Below are positions 39,136-48,188 of a DNA stretch of 64,000 nucleotides, piece by piece. The DNA is from Lacrimispora sphenoides JCM 1415 (GTDB lineage: Bacteria > Bacillota > Clostridia > Lachnospirales > Lachnospiraceae): positions 4,590,001 to 4,654,000 of the forward strand of contig NZ_LT630003.1 in assembly GCF_900105615.1 (NCBI RefSeq), given 5' to 3'. Numbering within the stretch: the first letter of the stretch is position 1; each line of letters begins with the position of its first letter. The notes below the pieces were generated by a model. That model did no database searches and was not told the DNA's origin. It worked only from the letters and a program-made list of their open reading frames with translations. A program made the position numbers and the translations under genes.

Positions 39136-39621
39136 TTGAAGTTTCCAGTATTTATTGATTTACAGGATAGAAAGATTCTAGTGATTGGTGGAGGAAATAT
39201 AGCTTTAAGAAGAATACAAACGTTGCTTCCGTTTGGCGGTGAGATAACGGTTATTTCACCTGACTTGCATGAAGGTTTACTCGATTTATTTCATAACCAT
39301 CAGATTGGCTGGTTACAAAAACAATATGCAAAGGGTGATTGTAAGCAAGGATATATGGTTTTAGCATGCACCAATGATAGAAACGTTAATTATTCCGTTT
39401 ATAAGGAAACAAAAGAAATGGACTGTTACCGTAATATTTGTGACTGTAAAGAAGAGAGTAATTTCTATTTTCCTGGTATTGCAAGTAAGGGAGAGATTGT
39501 AGTTGGAATAACAGCCAGCGGTACGAATCATCGTTTAGCAAAAAATGTGACAAGGAAAATACAACAGGAATTAGAGACAAATGCCTGGGAGACAAAGTTT
39601 TCAGATTATGGAAAGGCGTAA
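39136..39621 (+). CDS. Precorrin-2 dehydrogenase (SirC/CysG N-terminal type)
   Basis: The 161-residue NAD-dependent enzyme begins with FPVFIDLQDRKILVIGGGNIALRRI, the Rossmann motif of the family, and ends before the dimerisation/chelatase part found in longer CysG proteins. It oxidises precorrin-2 to sirohydrochlorin. The start is TTG, preceded by GGGAGGAG. The short length suggests dehydrogenase only, which fits a separate CbiK chelatase at 32110. Confidence 0.88.
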   Translation: MKFPVFIDLQDRKILVIGGGNIALRRIQTLLPFGGEITVISPDLHEGLLDLFHNHQIGWLQKQYAKGDCKQGYMVLACTNDRNVNYSVYKETKEMDCYRNICDCKEESNFYFPGIASKGEIVVGITASGTNHRLAKNVTRKIQQELETNAWETKFSDYGKA

Positions 39622-39629
39622 TTATTAAT

Positions 39630-40535
39630 ATGAAAAAGAATAAAATTGTAGTGGGCAGTCGAGATAGTAAATTAGCTGTAATGCAGACTGAATTAGTAAT
39701 GAAAGAGATTATGCGCTACAACCCGGATATAGAGCTAGAGTTAATTACGTTAAAGACTACCGGTGATTTAATATTAGATCAGAGCTTAGATAAGATTGGC
39801 GGAAAAGGCCTCTTTGTTAAGGAATTAGACCAAGCATTGCTAGATGGTAGAATTGATATTGCAATTCATAGCTTAAAGGATATGCCGATGGAAGAGAATG
39901 AAGAACTTCCAATTGTGGCGTTACCAAAGCGAGGGGATGCAAGAGATGTATTAGTGCTCCCAAAAGGATGTGAATTCGCAGAAAATGAAGATAAGGCTTT
40001 ATACTATCAAAATATCGGTTCTTCTAGTGCAAGAAGAAAGTTACAAATAAAAAAAATAATTCCAGATGCGTGTACAAATATTGTTCGCGGAAATGTTATT
40101 ACAAGACTGGCTAAATTAGATAGGGGAGAATATTCCTCTTTGATTTTAGCAGCAGCAGGGTTACAAAGAGTTGGATTACCCCAACGTATTAGTCACTATT
40201 TTTCGGCGGAAGAGATGATTCCGGCAGCAGGTCAAGGCATTCTTTCCATTCAAGCCAGAAGAGATTTAGATGTCGAATTCTTAAAATACATAAAGGATGT
40301 TAATACCACATATGCAGCCTTAGCAGAAAGAAGCTTTGTCCGCACTTTAGATGGAGGCTGTTCTTCTCCAATCGCAGCGCATGCAACGGTAGAAGGGGAA
40401 TATATAAAGTTAATCGGCTTGTATTATAATGAGATAACTACAGAACATAGAGTTGCCGAAGTTGTAGACCGCAAGGAAAGAGCAGAAATAGTCGGAGAAC
40501 ATTTAGCATTACGCTTAAGGGGTGAGATTGGATGA
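39630..40535 (+). CDS. hemC: Porphobilinogen deaminase (hydroxymethylbilane synthase)
   Basis: The 301-residue enzyme has the N-terminal VGSRDSKLAVMQTE and the dipyrromethane-cofactor cysteine C244 in TLDGGCSSP. It polymerises four porphobilinogen units. It starts 8 nt after the previous gene and overlaps the next by 4 nt (ATGA). Confidence 0.95.
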   Translation: MKKNKIVVGSRDSKLAVMQTELVMKEIMRYNPDIELELITLKTTGDLILDQSLDKIGGKGLFVKELDQALLDGRIDIAIHSLKDMPMEENEELPIVALPKRGDARDVLVLPKGCEFAENEDKALYYQNIGSSSARRKLQIKKIIPDACTNIVRGNVITRLAKLDRGEYSSLILAAAGLQRVGLPQRISHYFSAEEMIPAAGQGILSIQARRDLDVEFLKYIKDVNTTYAALAERSFVRTLDGGCSSPIAAHATVEGEYIKLIGLYYNEITTEHRVAEVVDRKERAEIVGEHLALRLRGEIG

Positions 40536-42031
40536 TGGCAGGAAAAGTGTGGTTAGTCGGCGCAGGACCATCGGATCCCGGATTGCTTACGATAAAAGGA
40601 AAAGATGTTTTAGAGCAAGCGGAAGTAGTGGTATATGATCAGTTGGTGGGACAAGGAATTCTTCAGATGATACCAAAGTCTGCTAAGAAGATAAATGTTG
40701 GAAAATATTCAGGAAATCATACGGTAGTACAAGAGCGTATTAATGAAATTCTGTTAGAAGAGGCTTTAGAGGGAAAAAAAGTAGTAAGGCTAAAAGGCGG
40801 TGATCCTTTCTTATTTGGCCGAGGGGGAGAGGAGCTTGAGTTGCTTTGTGAACATGGTATTCCTTATGAGATTGTACCAGGTATTACATCTGCGATTTCT
40901 GTACCTGCTTATGCAGGGATACCGGTGACTCACCGTGATTTTACCTCCTCTTTGCATATTATTACCGGACATAGAAAGAAAGGATGCCAGGAATCCATAG
41001 ATTATAAAAGTTTAGCAGCGCTTGGAGAAACAACACTCGTGTTTTTGATGGGGGTTGCTGCATTATCTGATATTTGCAGAGGATTAATAGAAGCAGGAAT
41101 GGCTGGAACAACTCCTGCAGCAATATTAGAACGTGGTACAACCGCAAAGCAGAGAAATGTTATTGCTACTATTGCTACTTTGCCAGAGGAAGCCATAAAG
41201 AAGAACATAGGAACACCTGGAATTATTGTAGTAGGCAAAGTGTGTTCTCTTTCTCAAACCTTTGCTTGGGCAGAGAAGAGACTGCTTAGCGGAGCAAGAG
41301 TGGTTGTAACAAGACCAAAAGATAAAGCATCCTCACTTGCAGCAAAGCTATATGATCTTGGAGCAGAGGTGGTCATGCTATCAGGAACTTCTGTAAAGCC
41401 AATTCCGGATAACACCCAATTGATAGAGGTACTTAATACAATCAAGGATTATAAATGGATTCTGTTTGGAAGTGAAGTAGCTGTAGATATATTTTTTGAT
41501 CGTTTATTTCAACAGCATATAGATATTCGAAGCTTATGGAATTGTCATTTTGGAGCAGTAGGACCTGCTACCCGTAAGGCAATAGAGAAAAGAGGTATTC
41601 GTGTAACCTATATGCCAGAGAAATACTATGGAACGGAACTGGGAAAAGGAATTGCAGCAATGGCCCAGCCGGAAGACAAAGTGCTTGTATTAATACCCAA
41701 TGAAACAGACAGCGAACTTGCTAATTATCTGTCTACTACAAATGTTCATATAAAGGCTGTTCCGGTGTACGATATTATTTATGAAGAGAATGAACAAGTA
41801 TGTATCGAGGAAACAGATATTGTAACATTTACAAGTGCTTCAACAGTTCGCAGCTTTGTCAAAACAATGAAGGATATGGATTTTCATAAGGTTCAAGCAG
41901 TTTGCATTGGTGAGCTGACGGCGAAAGAAGCAGCATTGTATGGAATGAAAATTACAGTTGCAAAAGAAGCTACTATTGATAGTTTAATTGAAAGTGTTAT
42001 AGAAATAAATATGAGGGGATCGTGTCACTGA
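40532..42031 (+). CDS. cobA/hemD: Fused uroporphyrinogen-III methyltransferase / uroporphyrinogen-III synthase
   Basis: The 499-residue fusion has an N-terminal SUMT domain (residues about 1-245) with VWLVGAGPSDPGLLTIKG, VVRLKGGDPFLFGRGGEE and GITSAISVPAYAGIPVTHR signatures. A C-terminal HemD domain starts near ARVVVTRPKDKASSLAAKL. It closes the tetrapyrrole ring and then methylates it twice to precorrin-2. This fusion is common in clostridia and steers flux to siroheme or B12. The ATG overlaps the hemC stop. Confidence 0.94.
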   Translation: MMAGKVWLVGAGPSDPGLLTIKGKDVLEQAEVVVYDQLVGQGILQMIPKSAKKINVGKYSGNHTVVQERINEILLEEALEGKKVVRLKGGDPFLFGRGGEELELLCEHGIPYEIVPGITSAISVPAYAGIPVTHRDFTSSLHIITGHRKKGCQESIDYKSLAALGETTLVFLMGVAALSDICRGLIEAGMAGTTPAAILERGTTAKQRNVIATIATLPEEAIKKNIGTPGIIVVGKVCSLSQTFAWAEKRLLSGARVVVTRPKDKASSLAAKLYDLGAEVVMLSGTSVKPIPDNTQLIEVLNTIKDYKWILFGSEVAVDIFFDRLFQQHIDIRSLWNCHFGAVGPATRKAIEKRGIRVTYMPEKYYGTELGKGIAAMAQPEDKVLVLIPNETDSELANYLSTTNVHIKAVPVYDIIYEENEQVCIEETDIVTFTSASTVRSFVKTMKDMDFHKVQAVCIGELTAKEAALYGMKITVAKEATIDSLIESVIEINMRGSCH

Positions 42032-42097
42032 TTCGTACAATGACAATAAACATGCAAAGGAACTTGCTAAAATTATTAAGGATGGGAGAATTGGTTA

Positions 42098-43378
42098 ATG
42101 ACTAAATCAGAACAACTATTTGAACGAGCAGTAAAACATCTTCCAGGTGGAGTAAATAGTCCGGTAAGGGCATTTTTATCAGTAGGCGGAAGTCCCCGTT
42201 TTATTGAGTCGGCAGATGGGGCTTATATCTATGATGTAGATGGAAATAAATATATTGATTATATAAATTCATGGGGGCCGATGATTCTTGGTCATAATCA
42301 TGAAGTTATCCGTAAGGCAGTGATAGAAGCAGCACAAAAAGGTTTAAGTTATGGTGCTGCTACAGAAGTTGAAGTTGAAATGGCAGAACTATTATGTGAA
42401 ATAGTTCCATGCTTTGAAATGGTCCGAATGGTAAACTCAGGAACAGAAGCAGTAATGAGTGCCATTCGAGCTGCAAGAGGATATACAAGAAGAAGTAAAA
42501 TTATTAAATTTGAAGGCTGTTATCATGGTCATAGCGATGGTTTATTAGTAAAAGCAGGGTCTGGAGTAATGGTTGCTGGAATTCCAGACAGTTTGGGAGT
42601 TCCAAGCAATATTGTAAAAGACACATTACAAGCAAAGTATAATGATCTGGATCGTGTTATCGAGTTATTTGAGCAGAATAAGGATGAAATCGCTGCGATT
42701 ATTGTAGAGCCAGTGGCTGCCAATATGGGAGTTGTATTACCACAAGAGGGATTTTTGCAAGGTCTAAGAGAGTTATGTACGAAACATAGAGCACTTCTGA
42801 TTTTTGACGAAGTGATTACAGGCTTTCGCCTTTCTTTAAGGGGAGCACAAGGCTATTATAATATCATGCCAGACTTAGCTACATTTGGAAAAATTATTGG
42901 TGGTGGTATGCCGGTGGGGTGCTATGGTGGACGACGCGAAATTATGGAAATGGTGGCACCAGTTGGTCCGGTATATCAAGCAGGAACCTTAAGTGGGAAC
43001 CCGGTTGCTATGGCAGCAGGTATGGCACAGCTTAAGTATTTGAAGGAACATCCGGAGGTTTATACTAAGATTAATGAACTTGGAGAGTATTTTAGGAATG
43101 AGGTAGATAGGTTACTTGGCAGGTATAATATAAAGTGTCAAGTGACTGGGATAGGTTCACTAGCATGCTTTTTCTTTGCTAATTCTAAGGTTACGGATTA
43201 TGAGACGGCAAAGATGGCAGATACGAAGGAATATGCAAGATATTTTAGATTTATGTTAGAACATGGAGTATATATAGCACCTGCTCAATTTGAGGCAATG
43301 TTCTTTTCTTATGCTCATACTCGTCAGGACGTTGAAGACACTCTTCTTGTTATTGAACAATATTTAAAGTCAATATGA
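42098..43378 (+). CDS. hemL: Glutamate-1-semialdehyde 2,1-aminomutase
   Basis: The 426-residue PLP enzyme has the catalytic lysine K265 in ATFGKIIGGGMPVG and signatures GGVNSPVRAF and CYHGHSDGLL. It converts glutamate-1-semialdehyde to 5-aminolevulinate. It ends the operon. hemB, which uses this product, is not between hemL and the other genes; only a 66-nt gap separates hemL from cobA/hemD. Confidence 0.95.
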   Translation: MTKSEQLFERAVKHLPGGVNSPVRAFLSVGGSPRFIESADGAYIYDVDGNKYIDYINSWGPMILGHNHEVIRKAVIEAAQKGLSYGAATEVEVEMAELLCEIVPCFEMVRMVNSGTEAVMSAIRAARGYTRRSKIIKFEGCYHGHSDGLLVKAGSGVMVAGIPDSLGVPSNIVKDTLQAKYNDLDRVIELFEQNKDEIAAIIVEPVAANMGVVLPQEGFLQGLRELCTKHRALLIFDEVITGFRLSLRGAQGYYNIMPDLATFGKIIGGGMPVGCYGGRREIMEMVAPVGPVYQAGTLSGNPVAMAAGMAQLKYLKEHPEVYTKINELGEYFRNEVDRLLGRYNIKCQVTGIGSLACFFFANSKVTDYETAKMADTKEYARYFRFMLEHGVYIAPAQFEAMFFSYAHTRQDVEDTLLVIEQYLKSI

Positions 43379-43483
43379 TAATAAAAAAGCAGAAATCCTG
43401 ATGCACTTTTACAATGTTTTTACAAGACGATGCTTAACGTTATGATATAATTGGATTATAAAGGCTGGAAGGAGTATTCAATT

Positions 43484-44713
43484 ATGAAATTAAGCAGAGA
43501 AGAGAAATCATGGATATTGGTTGATTGCGGCAATTCGGCTTACTCAATGGCTGTCACCACTGCATTACTGCCGATTATTTTCGGAATGTTTGACAATGTG
43601 AAATACAGCATGGATCTGGGGTATTTTAACTCCATTGCCAGTATTCTAGTGGCGGTTTTAAGTCCGGTTTTAGGTGCTGCCGCCGATTATAAAGATAAAA
43701 AGAAACGGTTTTTTGTATTCTTTACCTGTCTGGGTGTCCTTGCAACCGCTTCGCTGGCGTTTATTCCTCCCTCCAGCGGACAATGGCAGCTTTTAATTCT
43801 TTTTTTTATCTTATCGGCAATTGGATTTTCAGGATCCAATATTTTCTATGATGCATTTATCGTTGATGTTACCAGTGATGAGAGAATGGATAAGATTTCT
43901 TCCCTTGGTTTTGCGTTCGGCTATATATCCAGTGTCATACCTTTTGGCATCAGTCTGGTGCTCATATTTCTTTTGGGGATGGACAAGTCAATCGGATATC
44001 AGATTGGATTTATCATTACTGCTTTATGGTGGGGACTCTTGACTTTCCCGATGATAAAAAATGTAAAACAGATTCATTATGTGGAACCCGAACAACATCC
44101 GGTAAGAAACAGTTTTAAAAGACTGGCGGCAACGTTTAAACAAATCAGGCAGTATAAAACCGTATTCTACTTCCTTGGTGCATATTTTTTCTATATTGAT
44201 GGTGTGGATACCATAATTAAAATGGTAGTTCCTTATGCCACCGCTGTCCTCGGAAACTATACACTGGATACATTCTCATTGCTGGGAATCTTACTGATTA
44301 TACAGCTGATCGCCTTTCCCTGTGCCATTTTATATGGAAACCTGGCGAAAAGGTTTTCTGCCAGAACCATGATTATCATCGGTATAATTACTTATATAAT
44401 TACCTGTATTGCTGCATTTTTTTTAGATTCCCTGTGGCATATTTTCATTCTTGGAGCCATGATCGGTTCTGCACAGGGAGGGATTCAGGCCCTAAGCCGG
44501 TCCTATTATGCAAAGATTATTCCCAAGGAAAAATCCAATGAATTTTTTGGATTTTATAATATATTCGGCAAATTCTCAGCCATTATTGGTCCAACGCTGA
44601 TGTCCCTTACAACAGCCATTACCGGCAATGCCAGATGGAGTATTTTGGGAATTATTCCTCTTTTTTTAATTGGATTAGTTATTTTTATAACACTTCCTAA
44701 AGAACAAAAATAA
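43484..44713 (+). CDS. MFS transporter, UMF1 (Atg22-like) family
   Basis: A 409-residue protein with about 12 membrane helices. The N-terminal SWILVDCGNSAYSMAVTTALLP and ADYKDKKKRFF loop are typical of the UMF1 group. The ATG at 43484 follows GGAAGGAG by 9 nt. Substrate is unknown. It is 25 nt from the phosphodiesterase gene and likely co-transcribed with it. Confidence 0.85.
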   Translation: MKLSREEKSWILVDCGNSAYSMAVTTALLPIIFGMFDNVKYSMDLGYFNSIASILVAVLSPVLGAAADYKDKKKRFFVFFTCLGVLATASLAFIPPSSGQWQLLILFFILSAIGFSGSNIFYDAFIVDVTSDERMDKISSLGFAFGYISSVIPFGISLVLIFLLGMDKSIGYQIGFIITALWWGLLTFPMIKNVKQIHYVEPEQHPVRNSFKRLAATFKQIRQYKTVFYFLGAYFFYIDGVDTIIKMVVPYATAVLGNYTLDTFSLLGILLIIQLIAFPCAILYGNLAKRFSARTMIIIGIITYIITCIAAFFLDSLWHIFILGAMIGSAQGGIQALSRSYYAKIIPKEKSNEFFGFYNIFGKFSAIIGPTLMSLTTAITGNARWSILGIIPLFLIGLVIFITLPKEQK

Positions 44714-44738
44714 GATGAAAGATAATGGAGCTGGAAAA

Positions 44739-46040
44739 ATGAGCAACGGAAAAGCAAAGCATTTGGTAGTGATCTCCTATGATGCATTTTCAGAAGATAA
44801 CTGGGAAAAGGCAAGTCGGCTTCCCAACCTTTCCCGATTAATAAAAAGCGGAGCGTTCAGTACAAAATTAAAAAGTGTCTATCCGACTCTTACCTATGTA
44901 GTGCATACCACTATGGTGACCGGCGTTTATCCTGATAAGCATGGAATCTATCATAATACCCCTCTCCAGCCTTTTATTGATGAAGAAGAACAGGCGTGGT
45001 TCTGGTTTAAAAAGGATATTAAGGCACCTGCTGTGTATGATGCTTTGAGAAATTGTGAAATGAAATCAGCCGGAATCCTTTGGCCTGTTACCGGAAAGGC
45101 CTCCATTCGCTATAATCTTCCGGAGATAAAGGCAATCGGACGTGAGAATCAAGCGCTTAAGATCTTAAAAAGCGGAAGTCCATTTTTTTGCATGGGGCTT
45201 GAGAAAAAATATGGAAAGTCAAGAAAAGGGATTGAACAGCCTTACCTGGATGATTTTACAGCCATGTGCGGAAAAGATACCATTCTAAGCAAAAAACCGG
45301 AACTTCTGATGATGCATTTCATTGAACTGGACGATGCGAAGCATCATTATGGGACAGACAGTCCTGAGATTGACAAGGTTCTGATCCGGATGGATGAAAG
45401 AATCGGTAAGATTATCGAGGCAGTTCGGGAAGCAGGCATTTTTGAGGAAACGGTTTTTCTGGTGTTGGGAGATCATGGGCAGAAAAATGTAAGGTACAAG
45501 GTGAAGCTGAATCAATTGTTAAAAGAAGAAGGCCTTATTTATGAAGAAAAAGGGAAAATGTTTTGGAGAGCCTATATACAGTCTGCAGGAGGGTCTGCCT
45601 ATTTGCACTTAAAGGAAAATGACGAGGATGCGAAGCATCGTGTACTACAGATTCTTCTAAAAGCGGCAGAAGAGAAGAACTTAGGTATTGAGAGGATCTA
45701 TACCAGAGAAGAACTGGAACGTTTTCATGCGTTCCCGGTTTCGGGGTATATGCTGGAAGCAAAGACTGGTTACTGTTTTGATGACAGCCTTACCGGGTCC
45801 CTTGTGACTGACTTGGAGAAAGAGAATAGAAAGTATGCAACTCATGGGTATTCTCCAGAGAAACCAGAGTATCGATGTGGCTTTGTAGTATCAGGAAATT
45901 GTATTAAGAAAGAATACCAGTTGGGAGAAATCCAGATGGTAGATATAGCTCCTACGGTTGCAGCAATTCTTGGCATTGATTTCGGTCCTTGTGACGGCAG
46001 AGTGTTGGATGAGATATTCAGAATTAATACGAAATCGTAA
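44739..46040 (+). CDS. Alkaline-phosphatase-superfamily phosphodiesterase/nucleotide pyrophosphatase
   Basis: The protein of about 433 residues has the metal and nucleophile pattern of the NPP family. VVISYDAF provides the first aspartate, YPTLTYVVHTTMVTG the nucleophilic threonine, and ELDDAKHHYG and LGDHGQ the remaining metal ligands. It would hydrolyse phosphodiester or pyrophosphate bonds. No signal peptide is seen, so it is probably cytoplasmic. The ATG at 44739 has GGAG 8 nt upstream; 44715 is an alternative start. Confidence 0.82.
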   Translation: MSNGKAKHLVVISYDAFSEDNWEKASRLPNLSRLIKSGAFSTKLKSVYPTLTYVVHTTMVTGVYPDKHGIYHNTPLQPFIDEEEQAWFWFKKDIKAPAVYDALRNCEMKSAGILWPVTGKASIRYNLPEIKAIGRENQALKILKSGSPFFCMGLEKKYGKSRKGIEQPYLDDFTAMCGKDTILSKKPELLMMHFIELDDAKHHYGTDSPEIDKVLIRMDERIGKIIEAVREAGIFEETVFLVLGDHGQKNVRYKVKLNQLLKEEGLIYEEKGKMFWRAYIQSAGGSAYLHLKENDEDAKHRVLQILLKAAEEKNLGIERIYTREELERFHAFPVSGYMLEAKTGYCFDDSLTGSLVTDLEKENRKYATHGYSPEKPEYRCGFVVSGNCIKKEYQLGEIQMVDIAPTVAAILGIDFGPCDGRVLDEIFRINTKS

Positions 46041-46431
46041 ACCTGGGAAGAAGTATGCCTTTTCGGCATTATTTTTACTCGCTCAAGGCGTGTGGAGTGA
46101 CGATGGCTCAGCCCCAAAATTTTATATTTAGAAGCTCGATATAGCTGGTTGAGAACTGCCGCCTGATTGTGGAAAACAAACAGCGAAAGTTGTCCAGACG
46201 TGGATAGTGCATCATCCTATAGCCCGGAGGCCTGATAAAACCATGCAAAAATTGCAACTTAAGAAAAATACTCCAACTTTCAAACCTTGATTGAAAGTTG
46301 GAGTTAATTTTGTAAAACGTTTCCGTTACCTGATAATGCTGTTCACCCACCTGATATACAGAAAGACAGGATATATGCGAATTTCACGGCTATGAATTTC
46401 ATCACACATTCTGAAATTACTGAAAAAGTAG
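46041..46431. other. Intergenic region with two hairpins
   Basis: No gene is supported. A weak terminator (ATGCC/GGCAT followed by TATTTTTA) lies at 46055-46076 and a strong one at 46271. The sequence between them may be decayed coding DNA, but I cannot assign it. Confidence 0.5.
46271..46311. terminator. Bidirectional terminator
   Basis: CTCCAACTTTCAA and TTGAAAGTTGGAG form a perfect 13-bp stem. The right flank TTAATTTTG and, on the other strand, TATTTTTCTT give T-rich tails both ways. It separates the phosphodiesterase gene from the converging LysM gene. Confidence 0.8.
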
Positions 46432-46941
46432 TTATTGCGTATCGCTGGAATCAGTAGTATAGGAATATGTTTCTTCCGGATAGTAGGTCATATCCCTGTT
46501 GTCAGTCATTTTCTCCGGAGAGAAATCCTGGACATCCATGGAACGGAACCAGAAGGGTAGATTGGACAGGTTGAATCCGGCCGGGATTAAGATTACCTGA
46601 CCTTCTCTCAGATTGCCGGGAGTTAAGCCGCGATTCAGAGCCATAATGGTATCTACGGTGGTGCAGTATCGATGAGCAAGAAGCCATAACGTATCATTTC
46701 TCTGAACGACATGGGTTCGAAGACCTTCTGGACAGCGGCTCGGTGGAGTTGGAACCGGAGGACGGGGAGCTCTTCTTGCCGGGACGCAAATGGTCTGCCC
46801 CACTGTTAAGTTCTGTGGATTTAACCCTGGATTTGCCGCTCTAATAGCAGCAACGGAAGTATAATAACGTTGTGCAATCATCCATAGTGTATCACCGCGT
46901 CTAATGGTATAAGGAAACAGTCCTTGAGGACAAGTAGCCAT
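46432..46941 (-). CDS. LysM-repeat protein
   Basis: The protein of about 169 residues has two LysM domains, near residues 10-55 (YTIRRGDTLWMIAQRYYTSVAAI) and 73-118 (HVVQRNDTLWLLAHRYCTTVDTI). A proline-rich linker joins them and an acidic, tyrosine-rich tail follows. LysM binds peptidoglycan or chitin; similar small proteins occur on spore coats. There is no signal peptide, consistent with a spore-coat or cytoplasmic role. The ATG at 46941 (MATCPQG) has AAAGG upstream; the longer upstream frame has no ribosome binding site. Confidence 0.85.
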   Translation of the reverse strand: MATCPQGLFPYTIRRGDTLWMIAQRYYTSVAAIRAANPGLNPQNLTVGQTICVPARRAPRPPVPTPPSRCPEGLRTHVVQRNDTLWLLAHRYCTTVDTIMALNRGLTPGNLREGQVILIPAGFNLSNLPFWFRSMDVQDFSPEKMTDNRDMTYYPEETYSYTTDSSDTQ

Positions 46942-47246
46942 AATATTACTGCCTTTCAATAAAACAATTTGTCTTATGTTATGCTTAGAAAACGGAAAAG
47001 TACCTGTCATTCTTGGCCAAATTTCAATTTATTTGACGGACAGGACTCCATTCGATGGGAGGTCATATCCTGCTAGATGAAATTGATTTAGTACAAAATA
47101 AAAACATGGTAATATTTTTTTGCCCAAGCTATTATGATAATACCAATATAATAATTCAAAAAAGCTTACCAGCCATTACCTGTCTCATGAGCCATGAATC
47201 ATGAGTTTGTTAACAGGCAAATGACTGCAGGCAGTCTGGAGGACAT
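46942..47246. other. Divergent intergenic region
   Basis: This interval holds the promoters of the LysM gene and of the GNAT-like gene, but no consensus boxes stand out. An inverted repeat CTCATGA/TCATGAG lies near 47187-47208. No gene is seen. Confidence 0.45.
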
Positions 47247-47792
47247 ATGGTATTAACTGAGGACTTAATTGGTAAAGGATTTTCCTTACAAGATACGGTT
47301 GAAAATGACATGGAAAAATACTTAGATATAAAAAGGACCTGCCATAAGAAATACATAGATGAATACAATGATGGCTGGATCGATGATATACAAATTATAT
47401 TAAACACAGCTGGTTTTCATAGAATGTTAACGTATAGTTGCTTCAAAAAGATACTGCGATCCAATACAATAATTGGCTTTTTCGCATTTAATGAACTACC
47501 GGATAAGATTTGTGAGATATCCCTTTACCTCACCGGACCTGCTCAGATGAAAGGGATAGAAGCATTTTATCTAAAGCATATTACGACCCTTTCCAAACAA
47601 GTAAACAAACCGATATTTTTATATGTTTATAAATCCGATCCAGTTCAAGAAGTATATAAACAATTCGGATTTAAAATATATGACCAATCAAGAGCACAAT
47701 ATATAATGAGTTTTAATCAAGGTGATACAAATGATATAAATAAATCATATGATACCAGAAGCTACATGAACCGCCTTTTTATAAATGGATAG
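47247..47792 (+). CDS. GNAT-like acetyltransferase
   Basis: The 181-residue protein resembles a small GNAT enzyme in its second half: ISLYLTGPAQMKGIEAFYLKH, then PIFLYVYKSDPVQEVYKQFGFKIYD, where the segment YKQFGFKI is the usual last strand. The N-terminal part is divergent and the acetyl-CoA loop is not canonical, so activity is uncertain. TGGAGGA precedes the ATG. Confidence 0.6.
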   Translation: MVLTEDLIGKGFSLQDTVENDMEKYLDIKRTCHKKYIDEYNDGWIDDIQIILNTAGFHRMLTYSCFKKILRSNTIIGFFAFNELPDKICEISLYLTGPAQMKGIEAFYLKHITTLSKQVNKPIFLYVYKSDPVQEVYKQFGFKIYDQSRAQYIMSFNQGDTNDINKSYDTRSYMNRLFING

Positions 47793-47824
47793 AAAGAAAA
47801 GGATATCGAAAAGTGTAAATAAAA

Positions 47825-47871
47825 AACAGCCAGCCTTTTATATTAAAAACAAATATTAAAGGCTGGCTGTT
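47825..47871. terminator. Strong hairpin terminator
   Basis: AACAGCCAGCCTTT and AAAGGCTGGCTGTT pair over 14 bp, with further A/T pairing in the loop. The T-run is on the minus-strand side (GTTTTTTATTTAC), so it best serves leftward transcription from dpaAB. It may also stop the GNAT-like gene. Confidence 0.8.
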
Positions 47872-47888
47872 ATCGGTAAATTCCTTAT

Positions 47889-48185
47889 TCACTGCATTTC
47901 ATGCCACGATTCCCACCTAATGAGATCCATCAAAGCAGACGCAAGAAGCTCCTCTGCTTGGTTGGCGGTTTCTAACGGGGGAATATCTCCGGCGGAATCG
48001 CGCTCACAAAAGGCTTGCCGTTTGAGCTTCTTATATGTTCTTCTTTTGCTTTATTTATAATCTCAGGGTTCTCCAAAAGATCAGGAGCGGTCATTGCAAT
48101 GATCTTTCCGGCAGTGATCATTCCCTTATGTGCAATGCATGATTTACCGGTGGCAACCAGCTCACATCCCCTATGCCTGTTACAG
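47889..48185 (-). pseudogene. Remnant of an M20-family (AbgB-like) amidohydrolase C-terminus
   Basis: On the minus strand the sequence reads HRGCELVATGKSCIAHKG, MITAGKIIAMTAPDLLENP and EIINKAKEEHI. This resembles the C-terminal catalytic-domain end of aminobenzoyl-glutamate utilisation (M20) hydrolases. A frame change then leads into a tail ending at 47889. No start or N-terminal part exists. It lies immediately after dpaB. Confidence 0.55.
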
Positions 48186-48188
48186 AGA

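Noticed and set aside
43380..43450. Promoter with TATAAT near 43445 for the MFS gene
   Set aside because: The possible -35 elements lie about 20-21 nt upstream, too far for a confident call.
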